A stretch of 64,000 nucleotides of DNA from Hemibagrus wyckioides (lineage: Eukaryota; Chordata; Actinopteri; Siluriformes; Bagridae), in contig NC_080712.1 in NCBI RefSeq assembly GCF_019097595.1, positions 20,233,646-20,297,645 of the forward strand. The letters run 5' to 3'. This document shows positions 24,592 to 37,325 of the stretch, piece by piece. Both the position numbers and the translations under genes were made by a program. Under the pieces are notes generated by a model. That model was not told where the DNA came from. It did not search any database and was given only the letters and a program-made list of their open reading frames with translations. Within the stretch, counting starts at the first letter, position 1. The number at the start of each line of letters is the position of its first letter.

Positions 24592-27329
24592 ATGACTAGT
24601 TTTACACCCTCAACTCTCAGTGACACATAATCAATTTCAGACACTGTGTTACTGATTCAATTCAGTGAAATATTGACCGTTCAGGAAATTTCAATTGGTA
24701 GTTAATTCTGCATCTTAGAGAGATGTGAGGGACATTGCTAGTGAAGTTACAGTGGTGTTTAATAAAAGAAAAAATGCAGCATACTCAAACAGTGATAATA
24801 GTCAGCTTTGGCTTATAAGCTTCATTTTCATTCACGATAATTCCAACCTGGAATAGTGGATATGTCTACAACTTGACAAGCATGATGGCTCTGATGCTGA
24901 GATTATTATTGAGGGGGTCACATGGCTAGGACAACATACTTTAAGTCCTTAGCTCTATGTTTTTTATGTAGTGCAATGGTCTTGGGGAAACATTGTTTAC
25001 TAAGTACTTGACTTGAGGTGAGAAGAGGAGATGAGCAAGCTAGACGGATTGAATTACTAAAGTGCTGTTGCATCTTTCTCTTCAAGCAGATATAATGCAA
25101 GGCACCACCATGCAGGCAGTTGAAAGTGGCATTGTGGATAATGCAGGAAGCTGGAAATCAAAGCGAAGGCGAACATGTTCAGAATATAAAATACTGGATG
25201 CTACTGAAGATCAGGTTCTAATTAAATATAACGAATTATGTGCAAGTTGCCAAATAAAAATGAACAAAAATATATCTTCATGATCATAACACACTGGTCC
25301 ATGTTTAATTAAGGAAAAAAAAAGAAAAAGCCCAGGTTCTGTTATATAGGTATTTTTCACATAGATATTTAATAATGTGCTTTTTTGTATTCGTCTATTA
25401 ACTATTAATGTTGAACACAATCACATGAAACAGGATACTCAGATTCTAAAAGTATTTCTCTTTTGAACAGGAAAAGATACTCTGATGTAGTTGTGATGTT
25501 CAGTAGGAGACACAATAAAGTATCTGCTCACTACACGAAGAGCCTCATTTACTTCATTCTTCACCATCGCTCAAAGCCAACATTCTGATCAAAGCGAAGC
25601 AAAACGCTGTCAGGGGACTGGCGTCTCCAATATCCAAGATACAAAACCATGCAATCAATAGAGCAAAACCAGACAGCATTCATAAGTATAGCTTTAAGCA
25701 ATCCTTAGTGCCAATTGCAAAAGGCTGCAACTGAACCATTGATGGTGCAATGAAAAATGCATGATTTTAGCATAGCTCTTTTATCTGTGAGTACAAATCA
25801 ATAGCAGGAAGGGGTTATGGAATCAGAGTTGTTTTGTTATCTGGGCTGTGCTAACTAAACATGGTTGTTCCTTAAAAATACACTGGGGTCTAATAGTGAA
25901 GAACACAATGCAGTCTGAACAACAGACAGAGAAGCACATGCTTTACACTTTTCTTTTTTTTTAAACTGAGCTCCAAAAAATGGGCAGAAACTGTAATGAG
26001 AAAAGTCATCACATTTTGTAGAAAAAAAATCAAAGCTCATAACTCATTTATTTAAAAATGTTTATTTAGATGATTATCACTAGACAACATTTAATTTTTT
26101 CCCCATGTACATTAATCTTAAGAACATATCTTGGATCACTAGTGACCTCATTTCCTGCCATTTTCCCCCCCAGATAGATTCCAATCTCTTTATACTGTTG
26201 TTCATCCTCTATACTATGAAATATCACCAATACAGGAAGAAAATTTTTGAAAAAATCATTTGACAAAATAATAACTTTACAACAAATTGTAAGTATGAGT
26301 ATACAACAAATCTATGTCTGTTAAGGGCTACTGCATGATAAATGATCATTCTGTGAGTATTAATCAGCCAATCTGCACAATCTGCAGTATTTAAGTCACA
26401 AACAATACATTACAATAGAATAAAATCTGAATTTATCACTTTGGTATTGATATTCATATTGGTATTCACACTATTAACGAAGTTGTAGAAGACATTGTTT
26501 TAGATATAAGTGCTGGTTCTCTAACACCCCAAAGTGTGGAAAAGCACACATACATTTAATGGTTACGTATAAAGCAACTGTTAATGAACTTACCAATAAT
26601 TCCTCACTAATATTTTTGTTATAATTAACAGTGTTATTTTAAAACCCACTCTGATAACTGAGAGAGCATGTGTTTGGGAGGGAAAAAGGAACTCATCTCG
26701 CTCTTTATTAAAATACACACTGCAGGTTTTTCTATTAGTTCAATCATAATGTCATATCTTACTCTTCACACATTCTCTTATCTGACATCAGAGATAAAAA
26801 AGCGCAGCTACACATGACTAGCCTGACACGTATGATAGATGTTCAGCTCAAAATGCAAATTAAAAACTTGAGCTCATTCATCATGATGAACATTAGTCCT
26901 AGTTAGGCACTCTTGTCTAATATTAACCTTGAACACATGCTCTTATATACTTACCCTAGCCAAATTAATCAAGTCGTGCTTTAAATCGGCTGCAATAATA
27001 TTCTGTGGATAATTATCTAGTTCATCAAATTCTAGAAAGTCCTCGAAATTCGCTGCTGAAACAAGCTGACAGCTTTTGGAAATCGATCTTGTCACCAATA
27101 AGAAGAATGCTATTGTATAGAACTCCACCTTTTTTAAGAGTATCTAACTTTCAGCACAACATATGGGGTCTGTCCATTGTGGACAGGCAGAACAGAGCCA
27201 GAGGAAGTCAGGGTCATGGCTATTCCAACCCTGAGGAGATAGCCATCAGGTTTTTTCCCTGCTACTAGAAGCCTAAACAAGACCCATGTTTTCATTTTCA
27301 TACGCCACACTGATTTTTTTCCCTGACAG
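24592..27329. other. non-coding stretch
   Basis: AT-rich, no repeats or exons recognised. The short open frames at 25062-25420 and 25855-26266 look like chance. Confidence 0.55.
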
Positions 27330-27414
27330 AGATAAGATGTATAAATTATGAGCAGCTGACAAAGTCGACTCAGTGCCCGAGGCCACTCATCAATCATGTC
27401 CTGTATGTCAGCAG
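27330..27414 (+). CDS. weak candidate plus-strand exon
   Basis: A strong pyrimidine tract (gatttttttccctgacag) is followed 85 nt later by CAGCAG followed by GTAAGT, a perfect donor. One of the three frames is open across the segment (including INYEQLTKSTQ). No family is recognised. Its end phase does not match the other plus-strand candidate at 37326. Paired decoy splice sites of this quality do occur by chance in 64 kb. Confidence 0.15.
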
Positions 27415-28231
27415 GTAAGTGATGTGGCCCCTGAAGGAACAGCCCATTCTTACAGAAAAGGGGGGATGGAGAGAGATGGAGAGAGAGTGACAGGGAGAAG
27501 GGCAAAAGTGCCCCCAACAGCTGATCCGTATTTAACAACCTCTTTAAAAGCACAACAACATGAACAACAGTTTTTGTGGCCTTGAGTAATGTATGCACTC
27601 TGCTTAGGTATTGCAGCTTCAGGGCAATGGTCCTGCTCAGACTAAATTCTATGCTGGCAGTCGAAATTAGGAAGCGGCCCTCCATAAAGGCCAGCGGCAG
27701 ACCACCCACTACTGCTCCAAAGACGAAGCAGACACAAAAAGATTTTTGTATTTATCTCTCATGTCTGTCATGGTGGAATTGTTAAGTGGCGTACAGACCA
27801 TGGTCAGGGACCCGTGCGCCAAAACGACGTGATATTCCTTAACGAAAACCCGATGAAAGCCAAATTTTTGCTAATGAGCATGTAAACAATCGTCACAGAG
27901 GACACAAGGCTCTGAGAATGTTCACACCTACGGCAGGCTTCAACCACACGCTTCTGCTATCTGTGCCAAATATTCCACCCCGCTTCAAAGTGCAGCCCAC
28001 TGCATCACAGAGTACCATGTTTAACAAAAGCTCCTCGTCTCATCCTCTGAAGAATGTCGAGCTTGTTTGACAAAATGGTATGCATGTACAGCAGGAGGAA
28101 GGACAGGATCAAGTTTCATGCTGAATGCTGAGAGCAGAGATAAAAGTAATGAGACAGCTCTCAGGGGGAATGACAGGTAAAACACAGATGTTTGCACAGC
28201 ACATGAGCTGCCTTATTTCATCCCACTCTTA

Positions 28232-28234
<3 letters not shown>

Positions 28235-28263
<29 letters not shown>
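28235..28263. repeat. (CT)14 microsatellite
   Basis: Uninterrupted CT tract. Confidence 0.95.
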
Positions 28264-28265
<2 letters not shown>

Positions 28266-28689
28266 AGGGGATTCAGTGTGGCCTCTCCGGCTGTGTGGCT
28301 GAGTGAAGGATCAGAGTGTGTGCCCAGAGCGCAGTAGCAGAGTTGTGACATGCACTTCAGAAATGCACTGAGGTCACACCGCATGCAGCGCAGGCCTGCA
28401 GACACGACTCTATTGACACGGGCTGAGAGGGAGTGACACAACACCACATAACAACAATAACAACAACATGGGTGCCTACAACATGTCTGTTCCAGTAGAT
28501 CCCTGTAGAAGCAGGCCTGAGCACCGGGAGCAATGCAGGTGCTTTATTCATTAGCAGCAGCTTTCATCACTTGGTGCTGGTTAGTGTGATGACACTGAGC
28601 AAACAAAAGCAGCAAGGGAATGTCAAGATTACAACCATAAACAACCACAGTGTGAGATCACGACCATCAGCACGCTGGTTAATCAACAT

Positions 28690-28691
28690 GA

Positions 28692-28759
<68 letters not shown>

Positions 28760-28762
28760 AAA
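28690..28762. repeat. (GAAA)18 array
   Basis: Perfect GAAA tetranucleotide array of about 72 bp, a polypurine tract. The lysine-glutamate-arginine open frame across it is a shadow. Confidence 0.95.
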
Positions 28763-29167
28763 CTTGACGTGTTTAAATATTATACAAAAAGAAGCAAGCA
28801 TCAAATATTTCTACTAGTGTGGCTCCCAGATAAAATAATGCAATTTACATGCGATGGTTCATAGACAAAGGGGTTTTTAGTAAAGAGATCTTGGTCAATT
28901 ACTGACATTTAATTATCTGAGGATAAAGAAGATTTAAACGTACAATTAGTGAGCTTAAGTTATATGAGAATAACATTTATTAATGTCAAAAGAGGATTTG
29001 TCATGTTAAAGAAAAGAGGATACAATGTACAGATGACGGATGGAAGACAAAAATTTAACTCCCGTGTGAGGTGTTTCGGTTCATAGAACTCCCTAATTTT
29101 AATGAATCAGTATTAAGAGCCTGTGTTTTTTTCGTAGGAACTATATCCCACTAACACCGTATGTACA

Positions 29168-29403
29168 GTGGGAATACACCCTTCATGGGAATGCTGATGC
29201 ACACACTTATTCACATCTTAGGGTAACTGAACACTGCCGATTCACCTTGCAGCATGTTTTTTGGGAGGTCGGGGGAAAACTGGAGAACCTAGAGGAAAAC
29301 CATGTAGGCAGATCATACACAGAAACAGTGCACAAAAACCCTGAGCTTATGCCAGGACCCAGAAGAAACTGTGTGGTGGAAACACTACTGACTCTACCAC
29401 CAT
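29168..29403 (+). mobile_element. dispersed fish repeat copy 2
   Basis: Same family as 9821-10058, with gggaatacacccttcatggg, tcttagggtaactgaacact, cagcatgttttttgggaggt and tggagaacctagaggaaaac. It is followed by ATTC and ATT tandem tracts. The 111-codon open frame here (29247-29582) is a shadow of this repeat and the following ATT array. Confidence 0.65.
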
Positions 29404-29460
29404 GCTGTCTATTCATTATTTATTTGTATTATTTTATCCATTTAGGATCCATCCATTCAT

Positions 29461-29462
<2 letters not shown>

Positions 29463-29516
<54 letters not shown>
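29463..29516. repeat. (ATT)18 array
   Basis: Perfect ATT trinucleotide array about 60 bp right of the dispersed repeat at 29168-29403. Confidence 0.95.
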
Positions 29517-32389
29517 TATGTCAATTTTTATTTGTTTTTTCCTTTTATTAGCAATAATTTTTTACCAATATTATATATTTAAGATAACTCAATAACATAA
29601 AACATAGCTAAGGGAGAACTAAATTTGAAGCCTGCATCTGTGCTGAAGCATCAGAAAGAACACACACGTGGTGAGTGCTACACCTGCCAAGATGTTTCAC
29701 ACCAAACAGGATGAGTGGGTTCGAGAGGCAAAACAGCAGCAAACAGGTGCTCCAAAGACAAATGAACAGTGCCATCACTGCTCCTGATAAAGAAAAACAA
29801 GCAGAATAATTTGCTGTACAATGAGTGATCTGCAAGATAGTGGGTAAAAATCCTAAAAGATTAAAAGCAGGCGCTTCTGGCTATGAGCTGACAATGGAGC
29901 ATGTATTCTGATGATTCAACATCATTGTGAATAATGGGTGAGCTGTGAGACGAGAAGCATGCATTATAATGCTCAATTGTGAGACAAAAGGGCCATTAAA
30001 AGGAACAGTCGTGTCTTTAGAGCTTAGATATTATGTTATAGTGGCACGTATGATTGCGGCTCCCAGCAGGCTGTAAAAAAGCACATTAATTTCGAGTTAG
30101 GATATGAAACCACTGGTTTATTTCTCATTGTAAGACAGAGAATCAGATGCCTTCAGCTTTAGGTAGCACAACTGATGACATCCTAGCATTTAGTATCCTT
30201 CACTGACATGTACTGTTTCCTGTAGTGCAGCTTTTGTTACTATGATAAGTTCGTAAGCGTGATTTTATTTAATTTACTTGAAATGTATAACAACATAAAC
30301 CATATCTTTTATAAGATACCCAGTTGCCATGTGGTTCTGGAGACAGCTGATAGAAAGTTGTGTCAGGATTCCTGCTTCACTGCCCTTGTATGTGCTACAC
30401 AGTGTCTTTAATACCACCATCATGTACAGAGAAATGAGTTCCTCCATAGGGATTTAGGCATAAATAAGGACATCCTGAAGGAGATTACTTATCTATAACA
30501 ATCAAAAGTGTTTTAGCCCTCATATACCACAGCACTTGATCACCAATGATCAACATTTTGCATTTATTATGAAATCATAATTCATATCATGATGTAAAAT
30601 CATAATCTTTTTTTTTTTTTATCAGTTTATGGTTATGCTGGAACACTTAAGCTACATCACCTATATAAATAAACCAAGGTTTTCTCAAAAACATCCCCAG
30701 CACACCGTCAGAGGTCCTGTAGAATCTATGCCTTAATGTAACAGTGATGTTTCAGTGGCACAAGAAGGACTTACACAATATAAAGTTGGTTTTAATGTTA
30801 TGGCTGATCGGGATTCCATTTAAAGATGTGGCTTGACACAAGACACAGCAAGACATGTTATCAATGATTATGTGCTGTGTCCACCATATGAGTATCTGTG
30901 TAACTCATTAGAACAGAAAAAATAACATATCAGAAGGAGTGCATCAATGAAAACCTGTGTTCTACACCCAGAACTGTCTAAGCTGCTGTTATAGAAGCTG
31001 AATCAACCTTCTGACCTTTATATTCAATAAAAATCAGGCCATTTTGAGATATATGTAAACAACAAGGTAGTTCATATTAAAGCACGCAATATTGATTCAG
31101 CATCTCATGTGTAGTTCAAATGAGAGCAGATGAAAAAAAGGCAGCCGCCATTTTGACTGGGTCCCCCACAGGGCCACAGAAAGCAATCATTCTCAGCACC
31201 AAAGAGAAGGAGGCTTGTCATGTCAGGCATGATGAGCACAAAGCCCAGCCACAGCCCGCAGTGCCGCAGAGGCGTCCGGTCCGAGAGCGGCCTGGAAACA
31301 AACAGCCTCTCAACTATCTGACACACACAGACAGCTCGAGCCAACCCCACGCACAAGACAGATGTCAACCAGCCATGACATTCATGACACAAAGTATGAG
31401 TTGCTGAAAAAAAAAGACTCAATCCTGATGAAAGCAGTGAAGTTATTTTTCATGATCAGAGACTGTAGCAGAACTTGTTATTTAGATGTACTAGATGTTA
31501 TAAATCCTTTTCATCACAGCTTTTATCTGGTGAGTTGATAGCACAGCAAACTTGAACAAAAGCTCTAAGAATCAACAAAATAAATCCACAGAGAGGACAC
31601 ATTATCTTTCAGTGCCCAAACAAAGAGCAAGCTGGAGAGCTGTCTGGAAGGAAGATGACAAAGGCTCTCAGATGTCTGGAAATCCGATGAGTTATGACAG
31701 GATATGGTAAAGCTATCTGATGCACCGGCTGTGGATAGCTTTACGGGGAGAAAAGGGCCAGATCCCCTGTGCTTTTGGGCTGAGGTGTGATGAAAGAAGG
31801 ATGCGCCACTTATCACATTACCTTATACAAGCTTGTTGATTGATGCTGCCAGCTGCTAGACAAACACAAGGTGGCAATGTTTATTGTATAACTGGTTCCA
31901 TACTGCATGTGCATGCCAATATCAATTCAAAACCTGGTGAATGATGTTTTGTTCCATGTCATAATTCATGCCTGCACCTGCGACTTCTTTTTATTCAGCA
32001 GGAGAGAAAAAGAAACCATCAGGTCAGTGTTGCTAATTTCAGAGGCCGACCTCCAGCACCTGATCTGGAGTCAGGTCCTGTCTGGGCAAAAGCATGTTCC
32101 CCTGTAACACCTGCTTCAGAGAGAACACTCTACCTCTCATCCTCTCATCTGTCAATAGAGCAGTAGCCCTGCTTTCTCCAAGCTCCAGCCTAGTGTCCTC
32201 AGGTCACTGATCAAATGCAACACCCTGCACATCCCACATTGAGAAAGCACAATCCGGCTCAAGACAAAAGCTGGGCTGCGTTTGAAGCAAAAGCAACACC
32301 AGCATCAGATAACAAGCCAACGGATACAAAGGCAACCTGGGCTATCGCTAGAGAAAACACGAAAAAAACAAAGTGTCTGCGTATTCTCT
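29517..32389. other. non-coding stretch
   Basis: AT-rich with one repeat end at 30690-30815. A GC-richer block at 31130-31400 is open for about 100 codons on both strands, but neither product is recognisable and no donor site fits. Confidence 0.5.
30690..30815 (+). mobile_element. dispersed repeat end fragment
   Basis: The end ggttttaatgttatggctgatcgg-like segment (30788-30811) and the preceding ttcagtggcacaagaagga recall the terminus of a very common fish interspersed repeat. Only about 120 bp are recognisable. Confidence 0.45.
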
Positions 32390-32870
32390 TATAGATGCCA
32401 TGACTTTACCTCAGGACTTTACATCAGTCAGAATTAATTTTTTAGGATGGCATGAAGCTCATGCCTGCTTAATGTCTGAATATTACCATGGCTGAATTAG
32501 TCCTAGTAATGCCTTAATCCCAGCTATTAGCCATGCCTGTATTATTCAAGAGCTAACATTTATATGACTAAAATCTGCCTTGCAGTCCAGGCCGAATTAA
32601 AATGTCGGAGGTTTATGGCGCCTTGGACCCATTTCAAGCACTTAAATATGTGACAACCTTATTCAGTGCAGAGGAGCAATGAATCTGTCAGCTTCCTGCC
32701 CAGTGCCAGTTTCCCGAAGGTCATATACTGGATATTAATAGCTAGCCGTGAATGTCAGAGGTCATGACCGGCATCAGCACCTATGTGGTGTGTAGTTAAT
32801 TAAAAAACAAGATGAAGTCTATTCCATCACCGTACAAGATAAAACCTTCCTGCTTACTGATGCCCAGGAG
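32390..32870. promoter_or_regulatory. candidate conserved non-coding element
   Basis: Repeat-free block with cagaattaatttttt, a bicoid-type CTTAATCCC near 32514-32522, CGAATTAAAATG and AGTTAATTAAAA sites. Texture as in developmental enhancers. No coding frame recognised. Confidence 0.3.
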
Positions 32871-35579
32871 CGGCAACACACACACACACAAAGATGCAGG
32901 TAAGAAGTATTCTCTATGCAGAGGGCTCTATGCAGCCTCAAGCAGAATGAGCAACACACAGCAGTGGCCATTATTTTAGTTAATCAGCAATGCAGCAGAG
33001 ATTCTGTCCTTCGTGAGAAATGAATGCAGTACGAGTGTCACTTGACCTGGCTGACCTGCAGTTGACCCCAGAGCCAGCAGGAGGACTGTGTTGTGATGGC
33101 TTCATAGCTCTCTCATTTCACATGCTGAATAAAGAGAATGGAGTTAAGTCCAGGGTGAATTAGGAATGTAGAATGCCAACATCAGATATTACACTGAAAG
33201 CCATGGATACTAGGAAGTAAAATGACAGAATGCTAGTGGAAACATTAAGGAAAATTCCATCTGCATGCATGTGTATGCGCTTTTGATCAGGCTATAGACA
33301 GGCAGGACATTAAGATTTAACACGGTGCTGTGGTCCAGTTAATCTCCTGTGTCTTTGCCTGTTTGTTCTCAGGTGCAGAGATGTCGAACTGATGTGAACG
33401 CTCCACCTCTGGGCGTACACCGTCTGAGGTGTCACTTCTACCTGTTAGAGCAAGTCCGACCCTCCGCTAGCCCTCACACATACAATATACATCCGCTTGA
33501 CTCTGCACAAAAAAAGAGCAGGAAGCAAAACAGACGTGCAAGGATGCTATTACAGCCATTGTCAAATGGTAATCATGCCCCTGTAACACACACTTACTTA
33601 AGTTTCTCATTAATCACTGTCTGACCTGACATCCATAAGCTCACCGCATTGCAAAAAATATCCACCAATAAGACGCTGGATTTTTTTCTGTGTCTGCTGT
33701 CTGAGGCTCTGTGCCTGCAACAGTTCCTCACTGTCTCCAGACACCAGCAGCTTGTTTATTTACTGCTGCATCTTTTAATAGCCAATGAACTCATTGCAAA
33801 TAAAAGTCAACACTGTCACACTGCTAAACAGTTTGTTCGATTCCTTGTCCCATAAATGGTGAAATATTAATTGACTAACGCAATCCTGTAACGAGAAGAT
33901 TACGCTCGCTGTAGAGGAGGCACTCAATGTGTCGAGGCTTATTTCAACTATTTGTAATGCTCAGGTATATATACGGGCCAAGCAGTGCTGAGGTGACGGG
34001 TCGAGAAAGGTTCAGATATGTGATGGCACTTGGTCAAACAAACAAGGAAAAAAAGGGACTAAGCAAATCAGAGAATTACACATAAATCAACAGATAAAAG
34101 AAATTCAACCTATGAATCTTGGTTCTTGCTATCTTAACATAACAGGAGGTCAAACAATTCTCAGTTGAATCAAAATAAATAATGCTGACGAGGGCCTCTA
34201 CCTGTCGCGTGGTGTCTTAATGATGCAAAGTTAACACACACTAAATAACAGTGTCTCCCAGGGTTGACAGCCTCAGAAATAATTGACCAATATGTTGCAA
34301 GCTGAGCTACAGTGGGCTGAGAATCCAATCCTGCAGCTGACAGGATGCATTGAGCATGCCACTAAATTCTGCATTATACACAAAGCAGTGGCAGGTCAGG
34401 GAGCCGACTCCTGCAGGCCATTATGTGATGCCATCAATGAGGCTAAATTACCTGCCTCTCCACAATATGCTCCAGTTAACTAATTTCCTGACAGCTTGCT
34501 GTCTCACAAGAAAAGCACCGAATTCACTAGCTGTCAGCTGCATGATGGACTATTTCTCTTTTCAAATTCCTCCTTCTTTTGGTTGACATCTCTTCTACAC
34601 AAACCTTCAGCAAGAGCTTGGGCTGTGTGTGTGTGTGTGTTAAGGGGGTGGGGTATGAGTGGTAGTTTGGATCTTAAAGTATTACCAAAAGGTTGAAATG
34701 TTGAAATAAGGGTTTGATGAGCAAAGTGTATTTATCACAAATCATGCATTACACTCATGATACCAATCAGAAACTTGTTTCAACTCAAGTTGCCCATAAC
34801 AGAAGCTCAGATCACAATAAAGATTAAATGCAGAACGCACTATTCACCAAATTGTGAATTCCTTAAAAAAGAAAGGAAAAAAAACCCCAAAAAACCTACC
34901 ACCTCCCACGAAGCACAACACTGTGTTCTTCACAAAGCCGTGTCAATGCCTGTCTGATTTGCCGCTTCTCTTTTCTCTTTTCTCCTCTGTATGTGTGTAT
35001 GTTCATTTCAGAGGTGGGCTATCATCATCTCAGGAATGACAGTAGGTGGAAACGCTATCTTTCATTACACACAGCATAAATAGTGTAATCTATCAGGGCT
35101 GTCAATCAGAATGATTCATTACAGGCTGTCAGTGAGGAGAGTGACATATTAGAAAAGTTTTGTTAACAATGCCTATTGCGAGTGGGGCCTGCCACAGAGG
35201 CGAGTGATTAATGTGTTGTCAGGCTGTAATCCCACACCGCTGGCTAATGAGGCAAGAATTTATCATCTTTACAGAGTGGCAGATGTCAGAAGGAAAGGAA
35301 TCCAAGTGCTGGAAACAATATAGTTTTTTTTCTTTCTTCTTACTCGGCCTGATGTCTCTGACAAGCTTTAAAAACCACAAAGAAGCCTTGTGTAAGCATA
35401 CACATGAATGGCACAACCTTCTTTTAGAGTCCTTGTGAAACTCTGCAAGTCAACAACTATTGCTGTGAGGAAACAGGTCACATACACTCATTTTATCAGT
35501 CCACTTATTTTAAATGCTCTAGGAGCAATAAGGAGCTTTTTAATCCTTTATTATTATTTTTTTTAGAGGAAGGTGAAAT
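32871..35579. other. non-coding stretch
   Basis: Includes a good acceptor-like site at about 33370 without a matching donor. An exact PBX-MEIS decamer on the minus strand (CTGTCAATCA on plus, 35099-35108) sits in a repeat-free block at 35050-35200. No exon recognised. Confidence 0.5.
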
Positions 35580-35861
35580 CTATCGACTTTTATTACACCT
35601 TGCTCCACCCTTCTGTGCTGGGTTTGTATAGTTGTGGATGGTTGTATTCTCATCACAGTAGCAGAGAGCAGTGAATGAACTGAGCTTGTTTGGGTATGCC
35701 TGGCTCGGGTAATGGATTCCCTGCTGCCTTGCTGGCTCCAGCACCCCCGGAGGTCTCAGACTGCTCGCCCCCACAGGATCCTTACGCCGAGTGAGAAAAG
35801 CTCTCAGACCTCTAGGGAAAGAAAAGTCCTCCATCTCTGTCACAGTCACATTCTCATCACC
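35580..35861 (-). CDS. candidate downstream, possibly terminal, lrmda exon
   Basis: On the minus strand an AG at 35863-35862 (aatatgcag) is followed by an open frame starting GDENVTVTEMEDFSF and reaching a TAG at the left end, 94 codons including the stop. It starts in phase 0, exactly the phase left by the lrmda exon ending at 45114, so the frames join. Codon composition is richer in GC than the flanks. The pyrimidine tract is weak, and I do not see the conserved tyrosine-rich LRMDA tail. A possible donor (GGC followed by GTAAGG, exon end 35786) would make a 76-nt internal exon instead, leaving the real tail further left or outside the window. AATAAA occurs just before the stop. Alternatives are a fish-specific lrmda end or chance. 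Confidence 0.33.
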   Translation of the reverse strand, partial: GDENVTVTEMEDFSFPRGLRAFLTRRKDPVGASSLRPPGVLEPARQQGIHYPSQAYPNKLSSFTALCYCDENTTIHNYTNPAQKGGARCNKSR

Positions 35862-37325
35862 CTGCATATTCTTAGCGTTGATCATTGAGTTAAAAGTTCA
35901 GTAAAAAAAAAAAAAAGATTCACTGAAATATTTAAACACACATACATTTACCTATTGTGTATTCTTAATGTTTGTAATGTGCACACATACAGCATTCAGA
36001 ATGCGCTCTAATTACTCACTCAGGCATTAACTGTTCAACAAAACATGGCATTTAAAGCTGGTTATTCTCTTGTTGATGCACATCTGTCTCCGAGGTCAGA
36101 TATATGCTTATCCTTGAACTGACTGAGTGGGGAGATAAATCTCTATCAGCGTCCCCTCACCCTAATGAAACCTAAATTAAGTGTTACAACAGTAACAGAA
36201 GCGACCAAGCCCATTTGCATGTGTATATAAATCATGATGACACAATTAGCGTTATGTGATACAATCAGAGGGAGGATTACTTTAAATTTGCCTAATGATC
36301 TGGCTCCATCTAAACTCCTGCTCTGGCACGGTGGCGAGCAATGTGGTGCACATGCACACTGAAGCCTTTCAGAATAAGCCATCTGTGTTTAATTAAGCTG
36401 GCAGCATCTTACAATCATCTGAGGAAAACTGAAAAGTTAAACTGTAATTAAACTATGAGAACTGGCGCTGTGGGACGTGCTTGTCTGTGCCTCTGTAATT
36501 GCAAAAACATCACTGAGTGAGTATTGTATCTGAAGTGAAACAGCAACTCACTTAGTGTTAGCATAACTCAGCCTGTCCACAGATAAGACCCAGACTGGGA
36601 ATCTAGGCTAAATGCTGTTAGAGGATTTGCATCTTTGGATCAGTGTATGCCTAAGTTAAAACTTGGCTCATCTTTCACATCTGACAAGGGAAGAATGTGG
36701 AAAACAGGCTGTATTTCATTAACCGAAAAACAAACAACCTTTGCATCATATTTGAGACAGTCTTCTAAATGTAGCTAATCTAGCAATGTTATTATTGACA
36801 AAATAATACATCAATGTACATGACCTCTTCGTTACTGCTCGTAATAAATCAGCAGTTGTTATTAAAGTTCTTATTAAAGAGTTGATTCTCTAGGCTGCTA
36901 ACATGTTTTTATTATAAACAGCTTTTTCTTATATCTCATCTCATAAAGCTGCACAAATGCAACTGACAGATGGGAATACAAACTCCAAACTGTTCTCACT
37001 CACATTCCATGAAGCAATACAAATGTAAAACATCATCATGACCGCTCAAACAAAATTCCGCAAAAACATCTGCTTGTTTTCAAACAGAATCCTGTAATAT
37101 GCCACTTGTGTAATAAGAGTGACGTGACACTGAGGTCGACCGCTCATATCTTTCTGTTTTGTACTAGCCCATAAATCAATTGGTGAGCTATTACTAACAA
37201 TTATCTCTGCTTTAAAGTTTTACGGTCTGTTTATGATGTGCAATGTTATCTGATTTATGTGAACACTGAGAGTCATTGCCTCTAATTGTGAGTGTTTTAT
37301 TTTTCTTTCTTTTTTTTTTTTTCAG
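35862..37325. other. non-coding stretch, partly regulatory-looking
   Basis: Repeat-poor. Octamer ATTTGCAT occurs near 36212 and 36628, and TTTAATTAAGC near 36388. Possibly conserved around 36120-36420. Confidence 0.35.

Larger units (their letters stand above)
27415..29167. other. non-coding stretch
   Basis: Contains most of a 191-codon minus-strand open frame (27134-27709) discussed as a finding, plus CT and GAAA tracts. Confidence 0.5.

Noticed and set aside
28571..28864. 97-codon frame with lysine-glutamate-arginine repeats
   Set aside because: Translation of the GAAA array.
31105..31422. About 100 codons open on both strands in a GC-richer block
   Set aside because: No recognisable product on either strand and no donor site; at most a regulatory block.
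33349..33624. Plus-strand frame after a good acceptor-like site at 33370
   Set aside because: No donor or terminal-exon features and an unrecognisable product.
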